Of a stretch of 64,000 bases of DNA, positions 36,519 through 45,428 are shown piece after piece (the first letter of the stretch is position 1; the number at the start of each line of letters is the position of its first letter). The position numbers and the translations under genes were made by a program. Location: contig NZ_JANQBD010000016.1 of NCBI RefSeq assembly GCF_024722015.1, forward strand, positions 124,001 to 188,000. The letters run 5' to 3'. The notes beneath the pieces were generated by a model, which was not told where the DNA came from, ran no database searches, and saw only the letters and a program-made list of their open reading frames with translations. Source of the stretch: Paenibacillus radicis (ex Xue et al. 2023). Lineage in GTDB: Bacteria > Bacillota > Bacilli > Paenibacillales > NBRC-103111.

Positions 36519-39278
36519 ATGAAGAAGTATATAGCGGTTTTGCTGCTCGTGCTAATACTGGCTGCCGGGGCAGGATATTATGTGTATTTAAACAAGGGTA
36601 CGCTAACTAGCTCTCCTTTTCGTAAGGATTTGCCGTTCGGAAGTGTATCCAATGCGCTTGTCGACGAGGAGAACAATCTCTATGTGATCGACAACTCCAA
36701 GAAATCGATAGTTAAGCTGAATTCCTCTGGAAATGTTATTTATACCGTGAGCACGAACGATACTGGCGGTGAAATCTACCATTTTAACGAGCTTGCGGCA
36801 GATAAACAGGGCAACCTGTATACGGTCAAAACGACGCTTGATTCTTATGGCCTAACTGTCAGATCGGAGCAGATTATCCGCCTTACACCGGAAGGGCAAC
36901 AAGATCAGGCTTTCTTTCGCAAAGACTACAGTGAGTCCGAGCGCAAAAGGTATCGTATAGGCAGCCTGAAATCACTGAAGGTTCAAGGCGATGTATTGTC
37001 ATTTTTTGTGGATGATTTTAATGAAACTATACTTTATCAAGCCGCTGCCGGCAGTACAGAGCCTAGAGCTGTCTTTACCGCCAAGCTTCCCGAAGGGAAG
37101 TATTTGGCTGGAGTTGCAGGAACAACCGTGGGTCAGATCTATGTTTCCGCCCGAAGCGGTGAAATTTATCGCATGCAGGAAGGCGGACGCTACGAGCTTA
37201 TTTATCCTTTACCTGGCATAGACCGCTCGTATAGAAATTTTCCGGAGAAGCTTAATTTGGATCGAAAAGGCCGTTTGCTTTATATAGATTACTACGGAGA
37301 AACAATCAGTCGGATAGATCCTGCCAATCCGTATATCGTGGAGGCGCTGCTAACCAAAGAAACAGCCAAGCAGCAAGGTATGGAAATTTCCTCAGACGTT
37401 ATGCCGACGATTGCTCTTGGTGCGGACGATAGCTTGCTTGAGGTACATGAGGGAATGATATTGCACCAAAGCCCGGATGGAACGATTATAGGAAAGATAA
37501 CCGGAGGAACGTATTCTACGGAGGCCATGGGGCATAAGTGGTTCGTTTGGGCTTTAGCGGTAGTTGGGCTGCTGCTGTTTGCTTTTGCGGTCAAATTGCT
37601 CTATTTCAACATAATGAACCGAAGAATCTCGCTCATGCTCAAGCAGATCATTGTTTTCGTACCGGTTATCGTTGCTTCAATGGTTCTGCTCTCCTATTTT
37701 ATTTATACGAACTTTTCCCAAAAGCTTGAGGATGAAACGATTCATGAGCTTTCTTTGCTGGCGCGTAATGGCCGGAATTTGATCGATGGCGACAAGCTGG
37801 AGAAGATGAGCTCTCCACTGGAGTATATGAGCAGCGATTACAAATCGTTTCGTCAAAAAATGGACTCTGTTTTCGAAGGAAGCGATGAAAGTGGAAACAG
37901 AGGCTTTTACAAAGCGCTCTATAAATATGAGGATGGCGTTATTTATCGGATCATAGAGGATGCGGACGACGTCAACATGTTCAACCCGTTCCCGCAGACG
38001 GAGAAGAACCAGGAGGTAGTTAAGCAGGGTAAGATTGCTACGGACCAATGGCAGGATGAAACCGGCTTCTGGATTTATGCATTGGGGCCCATTTATAACA
38101 GCTCAGGCAAAATTGTCGGTCTCTTCGAAACAAGTAAAAACATGGAAGGTATTCTTCAGCACAGACGTGAGCTGCTTCGTAACATCATTCAGAATATCGC
38201 TGTGATTACGTTAATATTACTATGTATCTTTATGCTGATGACCTATCTGATGCTTTCATCGATACGCAAGCTGCGCAGCAGCGCAATCGCTATTTCCCAA
38301 GGAAATTGGGATACGGTTGTTGATATTCGAACCCGCGACGAGGTTTCTGATCTGGGAGACAGCTTCAATATGATGGCAGAGCATATTCGCGGTTACATTG
38401 CCAAGGTGACACGGGTAAGCGAAGCCTATTACCGTTTTGTGCCGCAGCAGTTTCTGAAATATTTGGATAAGGACAGCATTCTGGAAGTTCGGCTTGGCGA
38501 TCAAGTTGAGCAGGAAATGAGCATATTAATTGTTAATATACGGTCCTTCTATTTACTGTCGAAGAAGTTGACACCTGAGGAAAATTTCAATTTTATTAAC
38601 TCGTTTTTGAATCGTTTTGGTCCTTATGTCCGCAATCATGATGGGCTGATCAATAAATATGCGGGAGCGGGCTTTATGGCGCTGTTTCCTAACGCTGTGG
38701 AGCAAGCGCTGCTTTCTTGCATCGGAATGAGAAAGGAATTGGATCTGTACAACGTACATCGTGCTCATTCCGGGTACCGGCCTATCGATATTGGTATCGG
38801 GCTGCATAAGGGCCCTCTTCGGCTTGGAATTATCGGGGAGGAGCAACGGCTGGAGGGGAATGTTATCTCGGATGATGTCAATCTGGCCAATGAGCTGGAG
38901 AGACTGACTGAGCCATTGGGAGCTTCCATTCTAGTTTCTGACTTTATTATTCAATCGCTCAGTGACCGCAGTATATTTCAGTACCGCAGCCTTGGATTGA
39001 TTAGGGTGGAGGGCAAGGAGGAGCCGCTGCAAGTATTCGATGTGTACCATGGAGAATCGGATACAGCCAGAGCTTTGAAGGAAAAAACAAAAGCATTGTT
39101 TGAGCAAGCGGTAGTGCTGTATCAGGTAGGGCGCTTTTATGACGCAAGAGAAGCTTTCGTGCAGGTCATCAAGATCAACCGTCAAGACAAAGCCGCAAAG
39201 CTATATTTCTATTTATGTGATGAATATTTCCAGAACGGTACCACAGAAGAATGGAACGGCACATTGTCCGTGTCCTAA
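36519..39278 (+). CDS. Sensor receptor with HAMP and degenerate class III cyclase domain
   Basis: 919 residues. TM1 (~5-22), an outside beta-propeller-like region (~35-335, blades with LYVIDNS and LYTVKTT), TM helices (~343-362, ~372-396), an outside sensor region, TM (~550-575), HAMP (~575-630, SSIRKLRSSAIAISQG) and a cyclase-like domain (~665-840). TPR-like helices follow at the C-terminus. In the cyclase fold both metal aspartates are changed: Asn673 in IVNIRSF and Ala717 in KYAGAGFM (canonical GD). The transition-state Arg is Glu792 in NLANELERL. Catalysis is therefore unlikely; it may signal by conformation. First gene of the regulatory operon. Confidence 0.82.
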   Translation: MKKYIAVLLLVLILAAGAGYYVYLNKGTLTSSPFRKDLPFGSVSNALVDEENNLYVIDNSKKSIVKLNSSGNVIYTVSTNDTGGEIYHFNELAADKQGNLYTVKTTLDSYGLTVRSEQIIRLTPEGQQDQAFFRKDYSESERKRYRIGSLKSLKVQGDVLSFFVDDFNETILYQAAAGSTEPRAVFTAKLPEGKYLAGVAGTTVGQIYVSARSGEIYRMQEGGRYELIYPLPGIDRSYRNFPEKLNLDRKGRLLYIDYYGETISRIDPANPYIVEALLTKETAKQQGMEISSDVMPTIALGADDSLLEVHEGMILHQSPDGTIIGKITGGTYSTEAMGHKWFVWALAVVGLLLFAFAVKLLYFNIMNRRISLMLKQIIVFVPVIVASMVLLSYFIYTNFSQKLEDETIHELSLLARNGRNLIDGDKLEKMSSPLEYMSSDYKSFRQKMDSVFEGSDESGNRGFYKALYKYEDGVIYRIIEDADDVNMFNPFPQTEKNQEVVKQGKIATDQWQDETGFWIYALGPIYNSSGKIVGLFETSKNMEGILQHRRELLRNIIQNIAVITLILLCIFMLMTYLMLSSIRKLRSSAIAISQGNWDTVVDIRTRDEVSDLGDSFNMMAEHIRGYIAKVTRVSEAYYRFVPQQFLKYLDKDSILEVRLGDQVEQEMSILIVNIRSFYLLSKKLTPEENFNFINSFLNRFGPYVRNHDGLINKYAGAGFMALFPNAVEQALLSCIGMRKELDLYNVHRAHSGYRPIDIGIGLHKGPLRLGIIGEEQRLEGNVISDDVNLANELERLTEPLGASILVSDFIIQSLSDRSIFQYRSLGLIRVEGKEEPLQVFDVYHGESDTARALKEKTKALFEQAVVLYQVGRFYDAREAFVQVIKINRQDKAAKLYFYLCDEYFQNGTTEEWNGTLSVS

Positions 39279-39305
39279 GCTCGAGGTAAGACGGGGGAGT
39301 AAGCC

Positions 39306-39797
39306 ATGAATGAAATTAACATTGTAACTATGAAAACGGAAAGAGAGGCACAGCGGGTCAGTCAGTTTTTTCTTTCGGAGCAATCATTTGACGATCAGCG
39401 TCATACACCCGGAGAGATCGAACACTTTCGCAATAAGCCTCTGGAAAGCTTGGGACTGCAAACACATCAGCATTGGTATGTGGAAAACGAGGAAGGTGAA
39501 ATCGTAGGTGCCATAAGCGTCACCGAAAATGAGCATAAAACAGGCGGGTATTTGTGGGATTACATTGTGGTACGTAAAGATTACCGGAAGCGCGGGATTG
39601 CAAATAGGCTCTATGAAACGCTTCTGGAATTTGTGAAGTCGCAGAAAGGGCGTTATATACTAACCTACACCTGTGACTTGGAGGAGTACAGCACGATACG
39701 GCGAATTTTTCATGAACGGGGTTTTGAGCACATAGGCAGTTACCCCGATTATTATTATGAGGGCGAGGGCCGGATGGCCTTTTTGAAAAAGCTTTAG
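39306..39797 (+). CDS. GNAT family N-acetyltransferase
   Basis: 163 residues with the acetyl-CoA motif RKDYRKRGIANRLYETLLEF (~residues 95-114) and a preceding VGAISVTEN strand. Substrate not evident. It sits 27 bp after the receptor gene, in line with the operon, and could modify a partner protein or a small molecule. Confidence 0.88.
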   Translation: MNEINIVTMKTEREAQRVSQFFLSEQSFDDQRHTPGEIEHFRNKPLESLGLQTHQHWYVENEEGEIVGAISVTENEHKTGGYLWDYIVVRKDYRKRGIANRLYETLLEFVKSQKGRYILTYTCDLEEYSTIRRIFHERGFEHIGSYPDYYYEGEGRMAFLKKL

Positions 39798-39885
39798 TTG
39801 GCGTCAACCCAGACAAATGCGCTCGTTCTTGCAGGACAGCGGAGCCGTTTATCCTCGGCGGGATATTTTACATAGACAGGACTTG

Positions 39886-42800
39886 ATGGTTGTTATGAGT
39901 ACGATAATTCGATTGCTTGGGCTGCGTGCGGAGGACTTGCGTAAGCTGTGGGTTATGCTTCCGGTGTTTTATTGCGGCGGTATTGCTGAGCTGCTCAATT
40001 ATACAGCGTTTATGGCTCTGTTTAATCAACGGTTCGGAGTGCAGTTTTTACCATTCGTCTATATTGCGGAAGCGATAATTATGCCTTTGGAGGGCTGGTT
40101 ATTGGCAAAGCTGGCGGAAAAGCTGCCAAAAGCCAAGCTGATGCGAACGTTGTATGTTATGATGACAGGCTTGCTGCTGATCAATGGGTTCATTCTCTTG
40201 GGATTCAAGCTGGGGGAAATTGACTATCGGTATTATTATCCGATTTTATTTATTTGTTCCAACTTCGTTGTGCGCCAGCTGACCTTGCTGCTATGGAGCA
40301 CAGCGTTTGACTTGTGCCCGACACAGCAAGCCAAACGTGTGATGCCTATTTTTGTTGGCGCTGCGATGGTAGGCGGTATTACAGCCGGTTTTATTGCTCA
40401 GCAGGTCACTCACTATTGGGGAACGGAAGCGGTATACTTACTTTCCCCTTGCTTTTTGCTGCTGGGATTATGGAATTTCCGCAAAGCGATCGCGCAATAT
40501 TTGGCCCCGCTTACGATTAAAAACGAAGTCAGGTCGGGTGCATTGGAGACGGCTGCGGCATTGGACCCTGGTGCATCGTCAGGAACTTATATTAGGCAGA
40601 TGGTGCGGAATCCGTTTCTGATCTGTGCTGTGGCACTCATGACCTTGATGCCTGCCTTATACTTTTTAATGGAGTACCAGTATTTCACCACAACGCAGCA
40701 AGCTTATCCCAATGAACGTGACTTAACGGCTTATTACGGTATGATTATTACGATTCAATTCACGGTCGCCCTCCTGCTGCAAACCTTCGTTGGAAGATTG
40801 ATGAACTGGCTGGGTGCAAGCAATATGCTGCTGGGGATCGCAATAGTGTTTATTGGCGGATTCGGAATTTCCGCTTTATTCCTTGACACTCCCCTCGGGC
40901 TTGCTGCGGTATCAGGAGCTTACGCGATTTTTTATATTTTGCTGTATTATACGGCGGAGCCTTGCTATCAATTGTTTTTCAAAATGCTGCCGATTTCGCA
41001 ACGAGATGGAGTTCGTTATGTAGCTCAGGGTATAGCCGCTTCAGGAGGTATTTTGCTTGGGGCGCTGCTGTCCTTGCTCCATTCGGAGGGTGTGCTGGAG
41101 ATTCAGCTGCAAGCGATTATCGGGGTCGCCCTTGCTGCATTGTTGGTAGTCGTAGCTTGGTTCGGACGTAATTTGTACATTAAAGAGTTGGTCAAAAGTG
41201 TTCAGTCGTTCCACACCGATTTGTCCGATATGGCGGCCTCCTTTCTCGGGGGGATGCGCAATACCAAAATGCTTCAGGGGGTGCTTGAACATCTCGACGA
41301 CCCTAACGATCACGTCCGTGAATTGGCGTTGGAGATGATCAGCAAGGCGAAGGATTCCTCGTTCCTCCCCCGGCTTGTCGAGTTAATCCGCGATAAGAAT
41401 CCGCGTATCCGCATTGCAGCTTTGCGTGCGATGAACCTGCAGGGAGCTACTCTTCAGGAGCTCGTTCAGGTGGCTTCATTCCTCGAAGACGAGGAACCTG
41501 GCGTACGTGTGGAATGCGTCAAGCTCATTGCGAAGGCGGAGCATCTAAAAAGCCAATCGCATTATTTTATCCGCATGAAGCTTCTGGATTCTCATCCTCA
41601 GGTGGTAGCAGAAGGGATTAGAGCAATCTATGCGCTGCAGAGCGAGGAAAGCTATCCGGCCTGTGATGAGGCGATTATTAAGCTGCTGGATACCGGCGGT
41701 GAGTGGGCAGTTTATGGCTGTGGCGTTATAGCTGATTTGAAGCTATATTCGTACACGGATTGGGTCCTGTCGCTTCTGGATGACCATCGACCTGCAGTCA
41801 AGGTGGCGGCGGTTCATTGCTTAGGTAAGCTGAAGCATGATGCATCCATTGGATCCTTATTATTAATGTATCCTAGAGCGGATCAGGAGCTGCGCAAAAC
41901 AATCGTTCAAGGCTTGATCGATATGGGTAGTATTGGAATCGCAGCTCTGATGGAGGGCCTTCAAAACCCCCATCCGCTCATATGGGATGCTTGCTTGGCT
42001 GCTCTGTCGGATTTGCTTCCAGAATCGCAGATCCGGCAGACTCTAGTGGAGTCGTGCGTGAAGCGGATGCAGGACTCAAGCAGGGAGAAGGCGCTATCCT
42101 CTGCCATCCGCGCGTTAGGTATGGAAGGGCTGGCCGATTTGGCAGGTCAGCGCTATAAGGAAATTCGGATCGCACTGTGCGATGCGGCATGGTCGGTTCT
42201 GTCGAAGCTCGCGGATGAGCGTGTAGTAGCCACTGTGCGGGAAACGGTACAGGATGAGAATGAAGAGATTCGCGAGAATGGTTTGGAAGTGCTAGCTGAA
42301 GGACTCGGTGACCGGAAGCTTGCTTACGCGCTTCTAGATATGCTGAGGAACGGCAACGAGGCCGAGGCAGATGCACTAGAGGATCCAAGGGTCGTACTGG
42401 AGCAGGCTTGCCATTGGTCGGATGATTGGCTGCGAAGTATTGCGGCACACGCTTTAGACAGAGAGGTGCAAGACGAGATGGCGAATGATCAGAAGCTGTT
42501 GTCGATGCTGGATAAAGTTATTTTTCTTAAGCAGGTATCCTTATTTTCTGACGTATCGGTCGACGAGCTTGGACTTATTGCAGGCATTACACAGGAGGAA
42601 GTGTACCCCGATCAGACCTTTTTGCTGCGGCAAGGGGAGACCAACTCGAGTATGCATTTGATTATCGAAGGCAATGTTGAGCTGAGCAGCGTTTCTTCTA
42701 ACGGCTTGGAGAGCACGCTCGGCGTTCTGGGCCCCAAGCAGGCAATTGGCGATACAACGGCGTTGGATCAGGCCAAATCCTCTATTACGGCGCAAGTGAT

Positions 42801-42945
42801 ATTCGATGAAGTTCGGGTGCTTTCATTACGCGGGGATAATTTAGAGAGGTTGGTTCGTTTGTATCCGGAGATTGGCATCGGCCTATTGCATGCTTCGAGT
42901 GCCCGGGTGCGTCTGCTCGAATCGATGCTGACCAAGATGGGATAA
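39886..42945 (+). CDS. NTT/MFS-type transporter with HEAT repeats and degenerate cyclic-nucleotide fold
   Basis: About 1019 residues (ATG 39886 or 39895; the 39817 ATG lacks a ribosome site). Residues ~10-420 form about 11-12 membrane helices of the Npt1/Npt2 (ADP/ATP-translocase-like) kind. Residues ~450-850 are HEAT-like helical repeats (LEMISKAKDSSFLPRLVELI, IRIAALRAMN, VKVAAVHCLGKL). The C-terminus (~880-1019) is a CRP-type beta roll (MHLIIEGNVELSSV). The phosphate-binding cassette reads GDTTALDQAKSSIT (G955-T968): the canonical Glu is Asp956 and the Arg is Ser965, so nucleotide binding is doubtful. The architecture looks like a membrane regulatory scaffold more than a transporter. Confidence 0.8.
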   Translation: MVVMSTIIRLLGLRAEDLRKLWVMLPVFYCGGIAELLNYTAFMALFNQRFGVQFLPFVYIAEAIIMPLEGWLLAKLAEKLPKAKLMRTLYVMMTGLLLINGFILLGFKLGEIDYRYYYPILFICSNFVVRQLTLLLWSTAFDLCPTQQAKRVMPIFVGAAMVGGITAGFIAQQVTHYWGTEAVYLLSPCFLLLGLWNFRKAIAQYLAPLTIKNEVRSGALETAAALDPGASSGTYIRQMVRNPFLICAVALMTLMPALYFLMEYQYFTTTQQAYPNERDLTAYYGMIITIQFTVALLLQTFVGRLMNWLGASNMLLGIAIVFIGGFGISALFLDTPLGLAAVSGAYAIFYILLYYTAEPCYQLFFKMLPISQRDGVRYVAQGIAASGGILLGALLSLLHSEGVLEIQLQAIIGVALAALLVVVAWFGRNLYIKELVKSVQSFHTDLSDMAASFLGGMRNTKMLQGVLEHLDDPNDHVRELALEMISKAKDSSFLPRLVELIRDKNPRIRIAALRAMNLQGATLQELVQVASFLEDEEPGVRVECVKLIAKAEHLKSQSHYFIRMKLLDSHPQVVAEGIRAIYALQSEESYPACDEAIIKLLDTGGEWAVYGCGVIADLKLYSYTDWVLSLLDDHRPAVKVAAVHCLGKLKHDASIGSLLLMYPRADQELRKTIVQGLIDMGSIGIAALMEGLQNPHPLIWDACLAALSDLLPESQIRQTLVESCVKRMQDSSREKALSSAIRALGMEGLADLAGQRYKEIRIALCDAAWSVLSKLADERVVATVRETVQDENEEIRENGLEVLAEGLGDRKLAYALLDMLRNGNEAEADALEDPRVVLEQACHWSDDWLRSIAAHALDREVQDEMANDQKLLSMLDKVIFLKQVSLFSDVSVDELGLIAGITQEEVYPDQTFLLRQGETNSSMHLIIEGNVELSSVSSNGLESTLGVLGPKQAIGDTTALDQAKSSITAQVIFDEVRVLSLRGDNLERLVRLYPEIGIGLLHASSARVRLLESMLTKMG

Positions 42946-42972
42946 CGGTAATGTGAAGCGGGGAGGGATCGC

Positions 42973-43425
42973 ATGAACAAGCAAGTCAGTATGGAGCTGA
43001 GAAATGATCTGGCGGAGCTTATTCGGCTGCGAGATTGGTTTATCGAATGGTCAGGGCCCTTGTCTATCGATCCGAAAATGTTATTTCATTTGAATCTTGT
43101 CTGCGATGAGCTAATTACGAATACAATTTTATATGGGTATGGGGCTGTTGAAGAGCCTGAGGAGCATATAATTGAAGTTCACTTGACTGTGGATGGGGAT
43201 GATATTGAGCTGTTGATCACAGATGACGGTATTGCTTTTGATCCATTGTCCCTGGCAGCAGCTGATATAACATTGGGTATAGATGAACGGGCGATTGGCG
43301 GTCTGGGGATTCATTTTGTAAGAGAAGTGATGGATGAGGTTGCATATGAGCGGATTGGGGAAAAAAATACGATTCGTTTGAGAAAAATAGGGCAGCGGCC
43401 CTTAGAGACGGAGGGGACAGCATGA
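42973..43425 (+). CDS. RsbW-like serine kinase / anti-sigma-type factor
   Basis: 150 residues with the GHKL ATP site: N box LVCDELITNTILYGYG, G1 LLITDDGIAFDP, G2 GGLGIHFVREVMDE. In partner-switching, such kinases phosphorylate a STAS antagonist and bind a target when dephosphorylated antagonist is absent. The start follows GGGAGGGATCGC. It overlaps the STAS gene by 4 bp (ATGA), the normal arrangement for this pair. The target is unknown; no sigma factor gene lies in this window. Confidence 0.92.
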   Translation: MNKQVSMELRNDLAELIRLRDWFIEWSGPLSIDPKMLFHLNLVCDELITNTILYGYGAVEEPEEHIIEVHLTVDGDDIELLITDDGIAFDPLSLAAADITLGIDERAIGGLGIHFVREVMDEVAYERIGEKNTIRLRKIGQRPLETEGTA

Positions 43426-43757
43426 ATGTAATGGAACGAATAGTTAACGGTGTTGTGGTGCTGGATATTCAAGGGAGGCTGGATGCCAATACATCGGGAA
43501 TCCTCGAAGCCAGTTTTCTTAAGATGATTGAGCAGGGGAATACCCGATTTGTTTTTGGGTTGGCTCAACTGGAGTATGTGAGTAGTGCGGGTCTGCGTAT
43601 TCTACTAGTTGCAGCCAAAAAATTAAAAGCATTGAAGGGCAGCTTGGCTCTGGCACAAATGACTGATAATGTGAAAGAAGTGTTTGATATATCGGGGTTC
43701 AGCACTATTTTTACGATTTATGGGACAGAGGCTGAAGCGCTGGGCGCAATAGGATAA
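43422..43757 (+). CDS. STAS-domain anti-anti-sigma factor (RsbV-like)
   Basis: 111 residues with the STAS signature VVLDIQGRLDANTSGILEA and the phosphorylation loop YVSSAGLRILL, in which the conserved Ser is present, so phosphorylation by the upstream kinase is expected. It completes the partner-switch pair. The following PP2C should dephosphorylate it. Confidence 0.93.
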   Translation: MNVMERIVNGVVVLDIQGRLDANTSGILEASFLKMIEQGNTRFVFGLAQLEYVSSAGLRILLVAAKKLKALKGSLALAQMTDNVKEVFDISGFSTIFTIYGTEAEALGAIG

Positions 43758-43793
43758 TACGGAATAGCGGAGCCGGGAGGCAGGTGAAGGAAG

Positions 43794-45299
43794 ATGGGCG
43801 ATATTCCATTAGGGTGGTTATTGGCAGTCGTGCTCTTGCTGCTCGTTGTGGCGGCTGTGGAATGGAAGCGGCGTGAGGCAACGACGGAGCTGCAGAGGAC
43901 GCATCAGTTATTTGAAGTCAGCCTAGAGATCAACTCGACAATTCTTAAGCAGGACCTGCTGAAAAAGATTATGGATACAGCTTCCCTTGTAACCGATGCT
44001 GAGGCATCCTCTGTTATATTGGTCGACCCTGAAACGGGAGATTTATTTTTCGAGGTTGCACTTGGGGAAAAAGGCGATGAAATCCGCGAAATTCGTCTGA
44101 CCATGGGGGAAGGGATTGCCGGATGGGTGGCGCAAACAGGAGAATCGGTGAAGATAGATGATGCATCTCGCGACTCGCGCTGGTCTTCGAAGGTAGCCAA
44201 TCGTGTGGACTACCCCACGCGAAGCTTGATGTGCGTTCCCGTAACAAGCAAGGGAGCCATCATTGGCGTGCTGCAGGTGTTGAACAAACGAAATGGCAAG
44301 CATTTCAGTGACAAGGATCTGAGACTGCTGCAGTCTATTGCTTCGCCAACGGCGGTTTCCTTGGAAAATGCCATGCTGTACGATGCTTTGGAGAAATCGC
44401 TCAGGGCCCTAAGCGATACGGTCGCGGCCAAGGAACGAATGGAGAGCGAGCTGAGAATTGCACGCGATATCCAGATGGGTTTCTTGCCTCGCGGGGTGTC
44501 CTCAAGGAGATCCGTTCCTATTCAGATGGGCGGATTAGGGGAGCTTCAGGCGGAAGAGCTTGATGTAGAAGCGGTAGCGGCTGGTGAAGTGTCCTTATTG
44601 TCAGAGGAGCAGCAAGAAATTCCGGCTAAGGTCCGTTCCGTTATCCGTCCCGCTCGCGAGGTGGGCGGTGATTTCTATGATTACTTTACACTGGACAGCT
44701 CGAAGCTTTTCTTCACATTAGGCGATGTTTCGGACAAAGGGATTCCTGCGGCGCTCTTTATGGCTGTAACGATGACGCTCATCAAAGGAAAGATGACGCC
44801 GGACATGACGCCGGGGCAGCTGCTGACTGAGGTCAATAATGAACTGTACAAGGATGAGTCAGCGATGTTCGCGACGATTTTTTGCGGGGTATTGGACATG
44901 CAAACCGGGAAGCTTGAGTATAGTGACGGCGGACACTGTACGCCTTATATAATCCGAAGCAACGGAGCTGTCGAACCGCTTAGAGGAATCAAGGGCGTAC
45001 CGCTTGGCGTAATGGATGATCGGATATATGCCGACAATACGGTTATGCTCGAAGCAGGTGAGACCATTGTCCTGTATACGGACGGAATCACCGAAGCTGA
45101 GGATTCACAGCTTCGGCAGTACGGTACAGCGAGATTATACGATGTATTAGGTGGTAAGCTTGCAGCGGAAGGCGAATCTGGTCTTTCTGTACAAGAACTA
45201 ATGGAGCGGATTTTGAACGATGTCGACCAGTTTACGAATGGAGCATTGCAATCCGATGATATCGCGATGCTTTTAATAGAACATAATCGGATTGGATAG
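43794..45299 (+). CDS. Membrane GAF-PP2C phosphatase (RsbU/SpoIIE type)
   Basis: 501 residues. N-terminal TM helix (~6-23), GAF domain (~40-195, SSVILVDPETGDLFFEVALG), linker helix (RIARDIQMGFLPRG) and C-terminal PP2C (~290-498). Metal ligands look intact: AREVGGDFYDYF, GDVSDKGIPAALFMAV, LYTDGITEAED, QSDDIAMLL. A ~45-residue acidic insert separates the linker from PP2C and is not usual for the family. With the kinase and STAS genes it forms a complete partner switch; GAF could sense a small molecule. Confidence 0.92.
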   Translation: MGDIPLGWLLAVVLLLLVVAAVEWKRREATTELQRTHQLFEVSLEINSTILKQDLLKKIMDTASLVTDAEASSVILVDPETGDLFFEVALGEKGDEIREIRLTMGEGIAGWVAQTGESVKIDDASRDSRWSSKVANRVDYPTRSLMCVPVTSKGAIIGVLQVLNKRNGKHFSDKDLRLLQSIASPTAVSLENAMLYDALEKSLRALSDTVAAKERMESELRIARDIQMGFLPRGVSSRRSVPIQMGGLGELQAEELDVEAVAAGEVSLLSEEQQEIPAKVRSVIRPAREVGGDFYDYFTLDSSKLFFTLGDVSDKGIPAALFMAVTMTLIKGKMTPDMTPGQLLTEVNNELYKDESAMFATIFCGVLDMQTGKLEYSDGGHCTPYIIRSNGAVEPLRGIKGVPLGVMDDRIYADNTVMLEAGETIVLYTDGITEAEDSQLRQYGTARLYDVLGGKLAAEGESGLSVQELMERILNDVDQFTNGALQSDDIAMLLIEHNRIG

Positions 45300-45428
45300 G
45301 AAGATATGGAGCAGAGAATGATTTTCTCCGTTTGGGATATTCTGCCTATCAACAATATGATATATTAGTAATACTAGATTACGAGATGCGAAGTATTGTT
45401 TGATATAAGTTTATCCAGGAGGTGCAGC

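Noticed and set aside
36519-39278. Active adenylate cyclase
   Set aside because: The metal-binding aspartates and the transition-state Arg are replaced, so activity is not claimed.
42973-45299. A sigma factor controlled by the partner switch
   Set aside because: No sigma factor frame could be found on either strand near the cassette.
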